Positions 56,792 through 64,000 of a stretch of 64,000 nucleotides of DNA are shown here, piece after piece. This DNA comes from Acidobacteriaceae bacterium (GTDB lineage: Bacteria > Acidobacteriota > Terriglobia > Terriglobales > Acidobacteriaceae): positions 25,716 through 89,715 of the forward strand of contig JARLFY010000018.1 of the NCBI GenBank assembly GCA_031296325.1. Reading direction: 5' to 3'. The number at the start of each line of letters is the position of its first letter. Within the stretch, counting starts at the first letter, position 1. The notes beneath the pieces were generated by a model. The model had not been told where the DNA came from and searched no databases. It worked only from the letters and a program-made list of their open reading frames with translations. The position numbers were made by a program, and so were the translations under genes.

Positions 56792-57886
56792 ATGGCTCTG
56801 CATACCTATGTGAATCGCATTGTGGAAGGGCGCGAGAGGCTCTCGCGTACCGAGGCGCGCGCCCTGCTGGAAGAGATTCTGGCCAGCGAGGCCGCTGCCG
56901 ACAGCTCACGCGCGGTACATCTGGCGGCGGTTCTCAGCTCGCTGGCCACGCGTGGCGAGACGCCGGAGGAGATCGCCGGCTTTGTCGACGCCATGCGCGC
57001 CGCCGCCACGCACGTCCCACTCGACGAGGCCGAGCGCAGCCAACTCGTCGACACCTGTGGCACTGGGGCCGACAGCTCTGGAACCTTCAACATCTCCACT
57101 GCCGCCGCGCTGGTCGCCGCAGCAGCAGGTGCCGGAAGCAGAATGATGGTGGCCAAACACGGCAACCGCGCCGTCACGTCGAAGTCCGGCTCGGCGGACG
57201 TGCTGGAGGCGCTCGGCATTCCCATCGGTCTCAGTCCAGCCGCCGGAGCCATCGCCCTGCGTGCGCATCGCTTCGCCTTCCTGCACGCGCCCAGCCTGCA
57301 TCCGGCGATGAAGGTCGTGATGCCGGTGCGTCGCGCTCTGGGAATTCGTACCATCTTCCATCTGGTCGGCCCGCTCTCGAACCCGGCCGGAGCCAGCGCG
57401 CAGGTGATGGGCGTCTACGCCGCGCACCTTGTTCCCATCGTCGCCGAGGCGATGCGCCTGCTCGGCACACGCCACGCCTTCGTGGTTCATGGAGCCGTTG
57501 GGCCGCAATCCACAAGCGGGATGGACGAGATCTCCATCTCCGGCCCGAGCCAGATCGCCGAGGTGCGCGGCGAGAGTGTCGCTTTCTACCAACTCACGCC
57601 GGAGCAGGTTGGCCTGACGACCGCGCCCATCGAGAGTCTGCGCGGAGGCGATGCCGTGGCCAACGCCGCGATTCTGCGCGCAATCTTCGCCGGAGAACGC
57701 AGCCCGCGCCGCGACGTTGTGCTGCTGAACGCCGCCGCCGTGCTGATCGCCGCCGAGGTCGTTCCGTCCACTGCGGCGGAGACTTATACGGCCTTCCGTG
57801 CCGCCATCGCTCTGGCCGCCGAGGCCATTGACTCGGGAGCCGTCACCGCGCTGGTAGAGTCGCTCGCGCAGAGGGAAAACGCGTAG
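56792..57886 (+). CDS. trpD: Anthranilate phosphoribosyltransferase
   Basis: Second step of tryptophan synthesis: anthranilate plus PRPP. The 364-residue protein has the PRPP/metal motif DTCGTGADSSGTFNIST, the KHGNRAVTSKSGSADVLEALG anthranilate site and GMDEISISGP. Other trp genes are not adjacent, so the pathway is scattered here. Its ribosome site is weak, and read-through from parDE is possible. Confidence 0.96.
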   Translation: MALHTYVNRIVEGRERLSRTEARALLEEILASEAAADSSRAVHLAAVLSSLATRGETPEEIAGFVDAMRAAATHVPLDEAERSQLVDTCGTGADSSGTFNISTAAALVAAAAGAGSRMMVAKHGNRAVTSKSGSADVLEALGIPIGLSPAAGAIALRAHRFAFLHAPSLHPAMKVVMPVRRALGIRTIFHLVGPLSNPAGASAQVMGVYAAHLVPIVAEAMRLLGTRHAFVVHGAVGPQSTSGMDEISISGPSQIAEVRGESVAFYQLTPEQVGLTTAPIESLRGGDAVANAAILRAIFAGERSPRRDVVLLNAAAVLIAAEVVPSTAAETYTAFRAAIALAAEAIDSGAVTALVESLAQRENA

Positions 57887-57956
57887 GGAACCGTAATCAC
57901 ACGCGGCGCGTACAATTCTCCGAGCAAGCAAAATCATCCGCAATCAGGAGAAGGAA

Positions 57957-58316
57957 ATGTCCATTTACGACTCGCCCAGTCCGACGCTTGATTCCTCGAT
58001 GGTGACCACCGCTCTGGAGCTTCCCGGCTACCGCATCGTGCGCAATATCGGCGTGGTGCGCGGCATTGTGGTGCGCTCGCGCAACATCTTCGCCACCATC
58101 GGCGCAGGGCTACAGACGATCCTCGGCGGCAACATCACGCTCTACACCCAGCTCTGCGAGAAGACCCGGCAGGACGCCTTCGTCATGATGATGGAGCATG
58201 CCGCCGAACACGGAGCCAACGCCGTCATCATGGCCCGCTACGACGCCAACGAGCTGATGCAGGGCGTCACCGAAGTCCTCGCCTACGGCACCGCCGTCGT
58301 CGTGGAAAAGATCTAG
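57957..58316 (+). CDS. YbjQ family (UPF0145) protein
   Basis: A 119-residue pentameric beta-rich protein of the YbjQ/heavy-metal-binding family. Segments LPGYRIVRNIGVVRGIVVRSR, the helix with DAFVMMMEHAAEHGANAVIMARYD and the C-terminal YGTAVVVEKI match. Function is not firmly known. AGGAGAAGGA precedes the ATG. It stands alone behind trpD. Confidence 0.87.
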   Translation: MSIYDSPSPTLDSSMVTTALELPGYRIVRNIGVVRGIVVRSRNIFATIGAGLQTILGGNITLYTQLCEKTRQDAFVMMMEHAAEHGANAVIMARYDANELMQGVTEVLAYGTAVVVEKI

Positions 58317-58336
58317 CGGCGCCTACCCTCTGGCTG

Positions 58337-58412
58337 GTCATTCTGGATTTTTTGAAGCGAGAGTCTGACTTATTTTGAAGCGTCATTCTGACTCGCCGAG
58401 TCAGAATCTCCG
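58337..58412. repeat. Degenerate interspersed repeat copies
   Basis: GGTCATTCTGGATTTTTTGA, then AGCGTCATTCTGACTCGCCG AGTCAGAATCTCCG. The second contains the inverted pair TTCTGACTCG/CGAGTCAGAA. These look like worn A units between ybjQ and the glycosyltransferase gene. Confidence 0.45.
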
Positions 58413-58508
58413 TCGTTGCCTTTATCTTTTCCGTTGCCTCTGTCCCGCGCATCCACTAAACTCCCCAAATGGAAAAGGGTGGCTATGTCTACATCCTTTT
58501 AGAACAGT

Positions 58509-59714
58509 TCAGATGGATGGGGTCATAGCTGCTTCGCGGGCGGGCGCGTAGGCGGCGTAGACGCGGGCGAAGACGGCGTTCCAGCTACAGTTGAGGGCGG
58601 CGGCGCGGGCGGCTTGGCGCATCTTGTCGAGGCGCGGGAGATCGTGGGCCAGCGTGGCGATGATCTGGGCGAACTGGTCGTCGGGAACGACGAAGCCGGT
58701 CTGGCCGTCGCGCACGATGAACTTCGGCCCGCCGTCCGGGGTGACGATGGCGGGAACGCCGCTGGCCAGAGCCTCCAGAACCACGTTGCCGAAGGTATCG
58801 GTGTGCGAAGGGAAGACGAGTGCGTCCATGTCGGCGTAGGCCGTGGCCAGCGGCTCTCCGCGCAGCACTCCGGCGAAGCAGGCGTTGTGCAGGCGGCGGC
58901 GCAGTTCGTCCTGCTCGGCTCCGTGGCCGACAATGTGGAAGCGGATGTGGAAGACGCCCAGCGCGGCCAGTTCGCGCTCGATGCGGATGAGCAGGGCGAC
59001 GTTCTTCTCGATGGAAAGACGTCCGACGTAGCCCAGCACGAAGGGTTTGTCGTCCGCGCTGCGCGTGCGGCGGGCGGGCGTGAACAGCTCGGTGTCCACG
59101 CCGCGCTGCATCAGGTGGCAAGGCTTTCCGGTGGCGCGTTCGAGCATGGCGCAGAGTTCTTTATTGGGCGCGTAGAGGACTTTGGCGAGGCTGTAGAAGC
59201 GTAGGATCGCCGCCAACGCGCCGTCCTCCACCGTGCGTTCGACGTTCGCGCTGGATTCGGCGGAGAGGCGGCGCGTCAGCCAGGTGAGCCTGCGCGCGGC
59301 GTACTCATGCAGGTTGGTGTGCCAGCTTGCGGCCAGTCGGATGCCGTGTCGCCACGCAAAGTACGCGCCGTACATGCCCAGTTCGCTGGGGCCGGTGATG
59401 TGGATGATGTCGGGGCGAAAGGCGCGCAGTTGGCGGTCGATCTCTCCGGCGTAACGCCAGAAGAGCGGGTCGAACTGGAGGTCTTTCTCCATGCGCACGG
59501 CGAACGATGAGCGGCGCAGGTCAAGCGTGCGCAGCTCGCCGGATTGCGCAGCGACGCAGCTCTCGGTGTGCGCTCCGGCGCTGGCCCGCACGCAGAGAAA
59601 GGGAAGGCCGTGCCGCTCGGCGTAGGCCGCGAAGTTGCGGCTGGTGTGGGCTACGCCGTTCACCTCGTGAAAGGAGTCGGGGAAGTAGGCGACGCGTTGA
59701 CCTTCGATGGAGAT
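58509..59714 (-). CDS. Glycosyltransferase family 4, probable ATC start
   Basis: A ~401-residue GT-B retaining glycosyltransferase. The C-terminal half has VLGYVGRLSIEKNVALLI and FPSHTDTFGNVVLEALASGVPAIVTPDGGP, the donor-site E(x7)E region. The first canonical start (GTG, 59663) would remove the first strand RVAYFPDSFHEVNGVA, which the fold needs. Upstream there is no ATG, GTG or TTG before the in-frame stop of the PHP gene, but an ATC at 59714 follows AAGGAG by 10 nt. The acceptor is unknown. It follows the PHP gene by 33 bp. Confidence 0.8.
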   Translation of the reverse strand: MSIEGQRVAYFPDSFHEVNGVAHTSRNFAAYAERHGLPFLCVRASAGAHTESCVAAQSGELRTLDLRRSSFAVRMEKDLQFDPLFWRYAGEIDRQLRAFRPDIIHITGPSELGMYGAYFAWRHGIRLAASWHTNLHEYAARRLTWLTRRLSAESSANVERTVEDGALAAILRFYSLAKVLYAPNKELCAMLERATGKPCHLMQRGVDTELFTPARRTRSADDKPFVLGYVGRLSIEKNVALLIRIERELAALGVFHIRFHIVGHGAEQDELRRRLHNACFAGVLRGEPLATAYADMDALVFPSHTDTFGNVVLEALASGVPAIVTPDGGPKFIVRDGQTGFVVPDDQFAQIIATLAHDLPRLDKMRQAARAAALNCSWNAVFARVYAAYAPAREAAMTPSI

Positions 59715-59747
59715 AGGCGAACCGCTCCTTGCTGCTTCGTGCTTCTG

Positions 59748-60917
59748 CTATGCCTTGCGCTCGGCGAGGGCGGTGCGCATGGCGCTGTTGTCGTTCCAGG
59801 CCAGACGCAGGCCGCGCGAGACGGGGGCGGTGCCCATCATGCGAACGAAGGACAGGACGGCGTTGAGATAGACCGGCGCGCTCTCGCTGCCCCACAACTG
59901 GCTGAGCGGGCGGATCTCGCCGTTCGCGTCGGGGTGGTAGACGCGCTCGTCCCAGCGGCGCGAACCTTCGGGAAACTCCGGGTAGTTGCGGATGGCGTCC
60001 AGCGTGGAGTTCAGGATGCGATGCTTCCACGGTTCGGCATACTGCGGCATGAAGAGGACGTGGCTCTTGCGCTCGCGGCGCACCTCGTAGACGAACTCGG
60101 TGAAGCTGGTGGCATGGGTCAGGTTGACGTTGGCGTTTGGCTCGATGCCGTGACGATCGCCGCCGCTGATGAGCACCTGATTCCACTGCGCGGCCAGAGT
60201 CGCGACCGCGCGATTCTCGTCCCAGTGGCGCAGGCCGTTCAGTTCGAGCGCATGACAGAACTGGCCGTTGACGGCGAGAAACTCATTGACCTGATAGCGA
60301 TGCTTCTGGTCGCCGATGCGGTAGAGATCCCACAGCGGATGATTGATCACGATCAGAACGCCGGGCAGTTCATCCAACTCGGCCAGCATCTCGGTGAGCA
60401 TCTGGGGAGGGCGCTGGGCCACCGGAATCGCGGTGAAGGCCTCCATGCGGCTCATCCACTCCGCACCGGCGGCGCTGGGCAGGTTGTGGATGCCGAGGTG
60501 GAAGGCGCTGTCGCCGAAGGGAACCGTCCACTCCAGCGAGACGGGGATCTGCCGCGCCGAAGCAAGCGAACGCAGCAACATCGGAGCGCGAATGTCGTCG
60601 TGATCGGTGATGGAGACCATCGCCTGTATCTGTAGCTTGTTCTCGATCTGGGTGCGCTCCAGATCGAAGGCGAGACGCGGGGTTAGCGGTGGGGTCCAGT
60701 AGCTGCGCGCGTAGTCGGGACGAATGCCGGAGGCGCGGATGGAGCGTCGCTCGGCCCAACGCATCAACGGCTGTAGCAGAGGCCAGTCGTTGGATAGCTC
60801 GGCGATGAAGTCCAGCGTCTCGCGCGAGACGCTGGTGTGGCTGTGCAGCGAAACTCCGGCGGTAAATTCCTCGACGGCTCGCGGCTCGCGCCACAGGTAG
60901 GAAACGGTCTGGCTCAT
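59748..60917 (-). CDS. PHP-domain metal-dependent phosphoesterase
   Basis: A 389-residue protein with PHP motifs: SLHSHTSVSRET, VSITDHDDIRAP, VINHPLWD and SGGDRHG. Together these provide the metal-binding His and Asp residues of this amidohydrolase-like phosphoesterase fold. The substrate is unknown. CCGGAG lies 8 nt before the ATG at 60917; the GTG at 60926 overlaps that site. The TAG stop is in the same frame as the downstream glycosyltransferase, and the two probably form an operon for a glycoconjugate. Confidence 0.85.
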   Translation of the reverse strand: MSQTVSYLWREPRAVEEFTAGVSLHSHTSVSRETLDFIAELSNDWPLLQPLMRWAERRSIRASGIRPDYARSYWTPPLTPRLAFDLERTQIENKLQIQAMVSITDHDDIRAPMLLRSLASARQIPVSLEWTVPFGDSAFHLGIHNLPSAAGAEWMSRMEAFTAIPVAQRPPQMLTEMLAELDELPGVLIVINHPLWDLYRIGDQKHRYQVNEFLAVNGQFCHALELNGLRHWDENRAVATLAAQWNQVLISGGDRHGIEPNANVNLTHATSFTEFVYEVRRERKSHVLFMPQYAEPWKHRILNSTLDAIRNYPEFPEGSRRWDERVYHPDANGEIRPLSQLWGSESAPVYLNAVLSFVRMMGTAPVSRGLRLAWNDNSAMRTALAERKA

Positions 60918-61120
60918 GGTCGACACTCCGGCACTCGATCAACTCCCTGCGCAATCAGTCTCCCCAATCAAGATGAAGGGAAGATGACGGTTCAGAGAAT
61001 TAAACGAGAAACGGAACCAGAGTCGGCACCGGTACCGCTCCTGTTGAGTAACTTCTGCTGGCCGAATATACGCAATGCAAAAAAGGTCAGATCATTCCAG
61101 CGGGCTTATACAATTCCTGC

Positions 61121-61777
61121 ATGGCTGGCTTCGCAGTTTTCATGACTATTGTGACCTTCGGGTTCCTCGGTGTTGTTGCAGCTTGCATCTTGTCTTCATG
61201 CCTTTATCTTCTTGCGAAGCGGAGGCCCCTGAAAGAGGGGCAGAATCGCCGCTCTATAACCATAAAAGTCGTTATGGCTCCGTTTATTGGCCTCGTCTGG
61301 CTGGTTTTTGCACTGCTTCTTCATGTCGAGACCTCCAACAGGCTGGCCCACCAGGATTGCGGATTGAGTGGCGATCCATACGTCACGCTTCCTAACGGAT
61401 ATGTCCTTGGTAGTCACAACACTTACGACGGATATATCAAGGCTCCTGGCTACGAGACAGATGTGCCGGTTGCGGGGCCGGGCTATGTTCGTTCGATCAT
61501 CGATCTCCAATTCACCGACGGTAACTTTGTGGGTACACAGTTTGACTTCAAGACGTCCAGTGTCCGTCGATTTATATACGACACGCGAACGCAAGAGTTC
61601 AGTTCGTCCCCTGAGGGGCCGCTCTCATGGGACGCCGCCAACACGAATGCTCAAGAAGGCGCAAACTCCTACTGGAAACTCTATGCACAGTACAGGCATT
61701 ATTGGCCAAACTACATTCTTTTGGTGTTGATTATCGCTGGCGAGGGTTCGATTGGTTTCTGGGTATGGAAAGCCTGA
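61121..61777 (+). CDS. Membrane protein of unknown function
   Basis: A 218-residue protein not recognised as a known family. Predicted helices are at the N-terminus (VFMTIVTFGFLGVVAACILSSCLYLL), at about residues 48-68 (IKVVMAPFIGLVWLVFALLLH) and at the C-terminus (YILLVLIIAGEGSIGFWVW). A central ~110-residue extracytoplasmic part is rich in Gly, Tyr and Asp. Lower GC than its neighbours and no clear ribosome site make it a possible acquired gene. It lies between the PHP gene and hom. Confidence 0.6.
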   Translation: MAGFAVFMTIVTFGFLGVVAACILSSCLYLLAKRRPLKEGQNRRSITIKVVMAPFIGLVWLVFALLLHVETSNRLAHQDCGLSGDPYVTLPNGYVLGSHNTYDGYIKAPGYETDVPVAGPGYVRSIIDLQFTDGNFVGTQFDFKTSSVRRFIYDTRTQEFSSSPEGPLSWDAANTNAQEGANSYWKLYAQYRHYWPNYILLVLIIAGEGSIGFWVWKA

Positions 61778-61813
61778 ACCGTATTGGATTAAAACAGGTA
61801 ATCATCAATATCG

Positions 61814-63169
61814 CTACTCCGCCTTGTCGTCGGGGGCGAGGATCTGTAGGCAGAGCGGGGACTCCAGCATGCAGGGCATCTTGGCAATGGCGGCGACGGC
61901 CTTCTCGATGGTTGAGGTCAGGCAGGGTTCGGTGGTAATGACGAAGGGCAGGCGCTGCTTGGTGTGACCGGGGCGTTGCAGCAGCGAGTCGATGTTGGCG
62001 CCGACCTCGGCCAGCGCTCCGGCGATGGCGGCGACGATGCCGGGCTTGTCGTCCACCACAAAGCGCAGGTAGTGCGGCGCCAGAAACTCTCCGGTGACCT
62101 CGCGGCGGCGGACGGGAAGATCGACGGCGACCGACTTCTGCGCGACGGCCAGAATGTCCGAGACGACGGCGACGGCTGTGGGTTCGCCGCCCGCTCCGTG
62201 GCCGGAGAAGACTACGTCTCCGCCGAAGCGGCCCGAGGTGACGACCATATTCTGCGTTCCATGCGACCAGGCGATGGGCGAGCTTTGCGGCACCAGCATC
62301 GGCGCGACGCGGGCGTGGACGAGCTTGGCCTTCGCATCCAACTGGGCGCGCGAGACCTGACGGATGGTGCAGCCCAGCTCCCTGGCGTAGGCAAAGTCGA
62401 CGGCCTCGATGGTGGAGATGGTCTGCGTGGCGACGGCGTCGGGATCAAGCTCGGCATGCAGTGCGATGCGCGAGAGGATGCAGAGCTTGGCACGCGCGTC
62501 GAAGCCATCGACATCGGCGGAGGGATTCGCCTCGGCGTAGCCCAGAGCCTGCGCATCGGCCAGAACGTCGGCGTACTCCGCGCCCGACTCCATGCGGCTG
62601 AGGATGTAGTTGCAGGTTCCGTTGACGATGCCGCTGATGCGCGTGATCTGGTCGCCGGAGAGTCCTTGCAGGATGCCGGGAATCACGGGAACGCCACCGG
62701 CGACGGCGGCTCCGTGGACGAGCTGCACGCCGTTCTTCGCGGCCAGACGGAAGAGCGATGCGCCGCGATAGGCGATGAGCTGTTTGTTGGCCGTGACGAC
62801 CGACTTGCCCGCAGCGAAGGACTTCTTCAGCCAGCTCTCTGCGGGATCGAGACCGCCCATCAGCTCGACGACGATCTGCACGTCGGAGTTGAGAATCTCG
62901 TTGAAGTCCTCCGTCCAGACGACGGACGCGGGAACGCACTTCGCCGCGTCGGAGCTGCGTTTGCGCTCGACGTTGCGGTTGAAGATGTGGGTCAGCACGA
63001 CGCCGGGCAGCTTCGCAGAGGCAAGGACGCGCGCCACCGAACTGCCGACGGTTCCAAAGCCGAGCAGAGCGATCTTGACCGGCGTTGCTGCGGCGTTGGG
63101 CGCGGCGGCGCTGTTCTTGCTGCGAGTGGATGCGGGCTTCGGGCTTGAGGTCTTGCGCTGGATTGCCAT
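61814..63169 (-). CDS. hom: Homoserine dehydrogenase
   Basis: Reduces aspartate semialdehyde to homoserine for Thr/Met synthesis. After a ~30-residue Ala/Ser/Lys extension comes the Rossmann motif KIALLGFGTVGSSVARVL, then VVTANKQLIAYRG, GVPVIPGILQGLSGDQITRISGIVNGTCNYIL and YAEANPSADVDGFDARAKL, the catalytic region. A C-terminal ACT domain (LRFVVDDKPGIVAAIAGALAEVGANIDSLL) indicates allosteric control. The length of 451 is normal with extension. It starts 21 nt after guaD, so they may be co-transcribed. Confidence 0.95.
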   Translation of the reverse strand: MAIQRKTSSPKPASTRSKNSAAAPNAAATPVKIALLGFGTVGSSVARVLASAKLPGVVLTHIFNRNVERKRSSDAAKCVPASVVWTEDFNEILNSDVQIVVELMGGLDPAESWLKKSFAAGKSVVTANKQLIAYRGASLFRLAAKNGVQLVHGAAVAGGVPVIPGILQGLSGDQITRISGIVNGTCNYILSRMESGAEYADVLADAQALGYAEANPSADVDGFDARAKLCILSRIALHAELDPDAVATQTISTIEAVDFAYARELGCTIRQVSRAQLDAKAKLVHARVAPMLVPQSSPIAWSHGTQNMVVTSGRFGGDVVFSGHGAGGEPTAVAVVSDILAVAQKSVAVDLPVRRREVTGEFLAPHYLRFVVDDKPGIVAAIAGALAEVGANIDSLLQRPGHTKQRLPFVITTEPCLTSTIEKAVAAIAKMPCMLESPLCLQILAPDDKAE

Positions 63170-63190
63170 GTTGTTATCGATTCTATTCTG

Positions 63191-63664
63191 TCAGTAGTTA
63201 ATTCTGTTCGGAAGTGCGTGCCAGACCTCGAAGCTCTCGATGGCATCCTCGGCGAGCAGGCGCGTCATAGGGATTTTACGCTGGTCGTGGGGACGGCTGA
63301 GTTCGGCGTAGAGAAAGGCGTCGGCGAAGCCTGCGTCGGCGGCGTCGCTGGCGGAGTTGCCGTAGAAGATCGCATCGACGTGCGCCCAATAGAGCGCGGC
63401 CAGACACATCGGGCAAGGCTCGCAACTGGTGTAGACGACGCAGCCGGTGAGCCGGAAGCTGCCCAGCGCGCGGCATGCCTCGCGGATCGCAACAACCTCG
63501 GCGTGGGCCGTCGGGTCGTTGGTGGAGGTGACCTGATTGACGCCGGTGGCAATAATCTCGCCGTCGCGCACGATGATTGCGCCGAAGGGACCGCCGGCAT
63601 GCGCCTGCGCGTTCGCCGTGGCCAGCTCGATGGCGCGCTGCATGAAGTGGGGATTGCCTTCCAT
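63191..63664 (-). CDS. guaD: Nucleoside deaminase, guanine-deaminase-like
   Basis: A 157-residue zinc cytidine-deaminase-fold enzyme. HAEVVAIREA and SCEPCPMCLAALYWA provide the zinc ligands and catalytic Glu. NPHFMQRAIELATANAQ, the NDPTAHAE segment and the YAELSRPHDQRKIPMTRLL stretch resemble GuaD-type guanine deaminases more than tRNA adenosine deaminase TadA. The exact substrate is inferred. AAGGAGG precedes the ATG. Confidence 0.82.
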   Translation of the reverse strand: MEGNPHFMQRAIELATANAQAHAGGPFGAIIVRDGEIIATGVNQVTSTNDPTAHAEVVAIREACRALGSFRLTGCVVYTSCEPCPMCLAALYWAHVDAIFYGNSASDAADAGFADAFLYAELSRPHDQRKIPMTRLLAEDAIESFEVWHALPNRINY

Positions 63665-63922
63665 GACGTGCCTCCTTCCTCGGGTGCCGAGAGCTTATAT
63701 ATGCTGCCGAGCGTCTGCCTGTATAACAGCCTGCGAAGCGGCGAAGAAGCGTTCCAACTTTGCGCCGCATGGCAGGAGAACTCTTGCGATTATGGTACAT
63801 GCGTTTCAGTAGATCGGGGAATGACTCGTCCTGCGGACGCGCTGGCTGCCTCTGCGCAGCATGCTGCCTGTGCGTAGACCACTGCTGTCGCTAGTCTTGC
63901 ATCAGAGATAAGATAGGTCTTC

Positions 63923-64000
63923 ATGCCGATTCAGTCCCTCCATCCCGCAAACGACAATCTGCCGCTGGAACATCGCGCACTGAGCAAGGTCAACGGAGTA
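63923..64000 (+). CDS. Start of an unidentified gene, cut by the window end
   Basis: ATG at 63923 opens a frame that is still open after 26 codons (begins MPIQSLHPANDNLPLEHRAL). A weak TAGG lies about 6 nt upstream. The preceding 258 bp between guaD and this gene holds no other gene. Too short to identify. Confidence 0.45.
   Translation, partial: MPIQSLHPANDNLPLEHRALSKVNGV

Noticed and set aside
60984..61145. 53-codon plus-strand ORF starting MTVQRIKRETEP
   Set aside because: It has a fair AAGGGAAG site but no recognisable features and overlaps the next gene's start; not enough support.

Overview
The window is a 64 kb piece of a GC-rich chromosome that reads most like an Acidobacteriota genome of the Terriglobia/Acidobacteriaceae type. 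The grounds are a carboxypeptidase-regulatory-domain (Oar-like) TonB-dependent receptor next to plant-polysaccharide enzymes, large secreted IPT/TIG-domain proteins, a DUF1844 protein, and many short interspersed repeats between genes. The genus cannot be fixed from the sequence alone. No rRNA, CRISPR array, transposase or prophage was seen.

Layout. 1-2.2 kb: two identical parS palindromes, degenerate DnaA-box-like sites, and parA-parB, so the replication origin is probably close. 2.2-6.9 kb: a minus-strand run lpd - lipB - E2 acyltransferase - DUF2461 (2-oxoacid dehydrogenase and lipoate metabolism). 7.1-9.6 kb: an NmrA-like oxidoreductase and dnaN. 9.6-13.3 kb: two translationally coupled exported proteins, one carrying a matrixin-like fold whose zinc ligands are all lost. 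13.4-15.7 kb: flavin reductase and malic enzyme.

15.9-22.6 kb is the most unusual region. It encodes a secreted beta-propeller, a ~54-residue putative RiPP precursor, a Sec11/SipW-like Ser-His peptidase, an HPr-kinase-like protein, a PqqD-like RRE protein and a radical SAM/SPASM enzyme, all on the minus strand with overlapping or short junctions, and a divergent nucleotidyltransferase. The precursor has a lasso-like YxxPx(F) leader motif and a C-terminal serine, but the lasso B2 protease and C cyclase are absent. A radical SAM enzyme sits where they would be.

22.6-36.8 kb: ribF, an MBL hydrolase, DUF1844, ygfZ, an exported HExxH protein, mtnP, a PfkB kinase, a membrane glycosyltransferase, an MgtC protein, and a peptidoglycan set dapF-ldcA-mpl. 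dapF has Ser in place of the second catalytic Cys. 37-42.4 kb: a DUF457 protein, a MITE-like element, a GT87-like protein, and ligA, which carries an in-frame insertion containing a copy of the local intergenic repeat. 42.4-51.7 kb: a metal-associated small protein, a TonB receptor and a pectin/galactan group (PL22-like, GH2, GH28). 51.9-56 kb: ispG, an odd tRNA-Arg(CCT) and sucCD. 56-64 kb: a ParDE toxin-antitoxin pair with an elaborate operator, trpD, YbjQ, a PHP protein and GT4 glycosyltransferase whose likely start is a non-canonical ATC, a membrane protein, guaD-hom, and the beginning of one further gene.

Short repeats form a recurrent layer over this map: a TTGTCATTCTGAGCGAAGCG-type unit (about 16 copies), often followed by a CTACAGTAATTCGAGA-type unit, and a hairpin unit around GCGATGGATGGGGCACCCG. 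They are nearly all intergenic. The ligA copy, and a fragment in lipB, show that they can enter coding sequence in frame.
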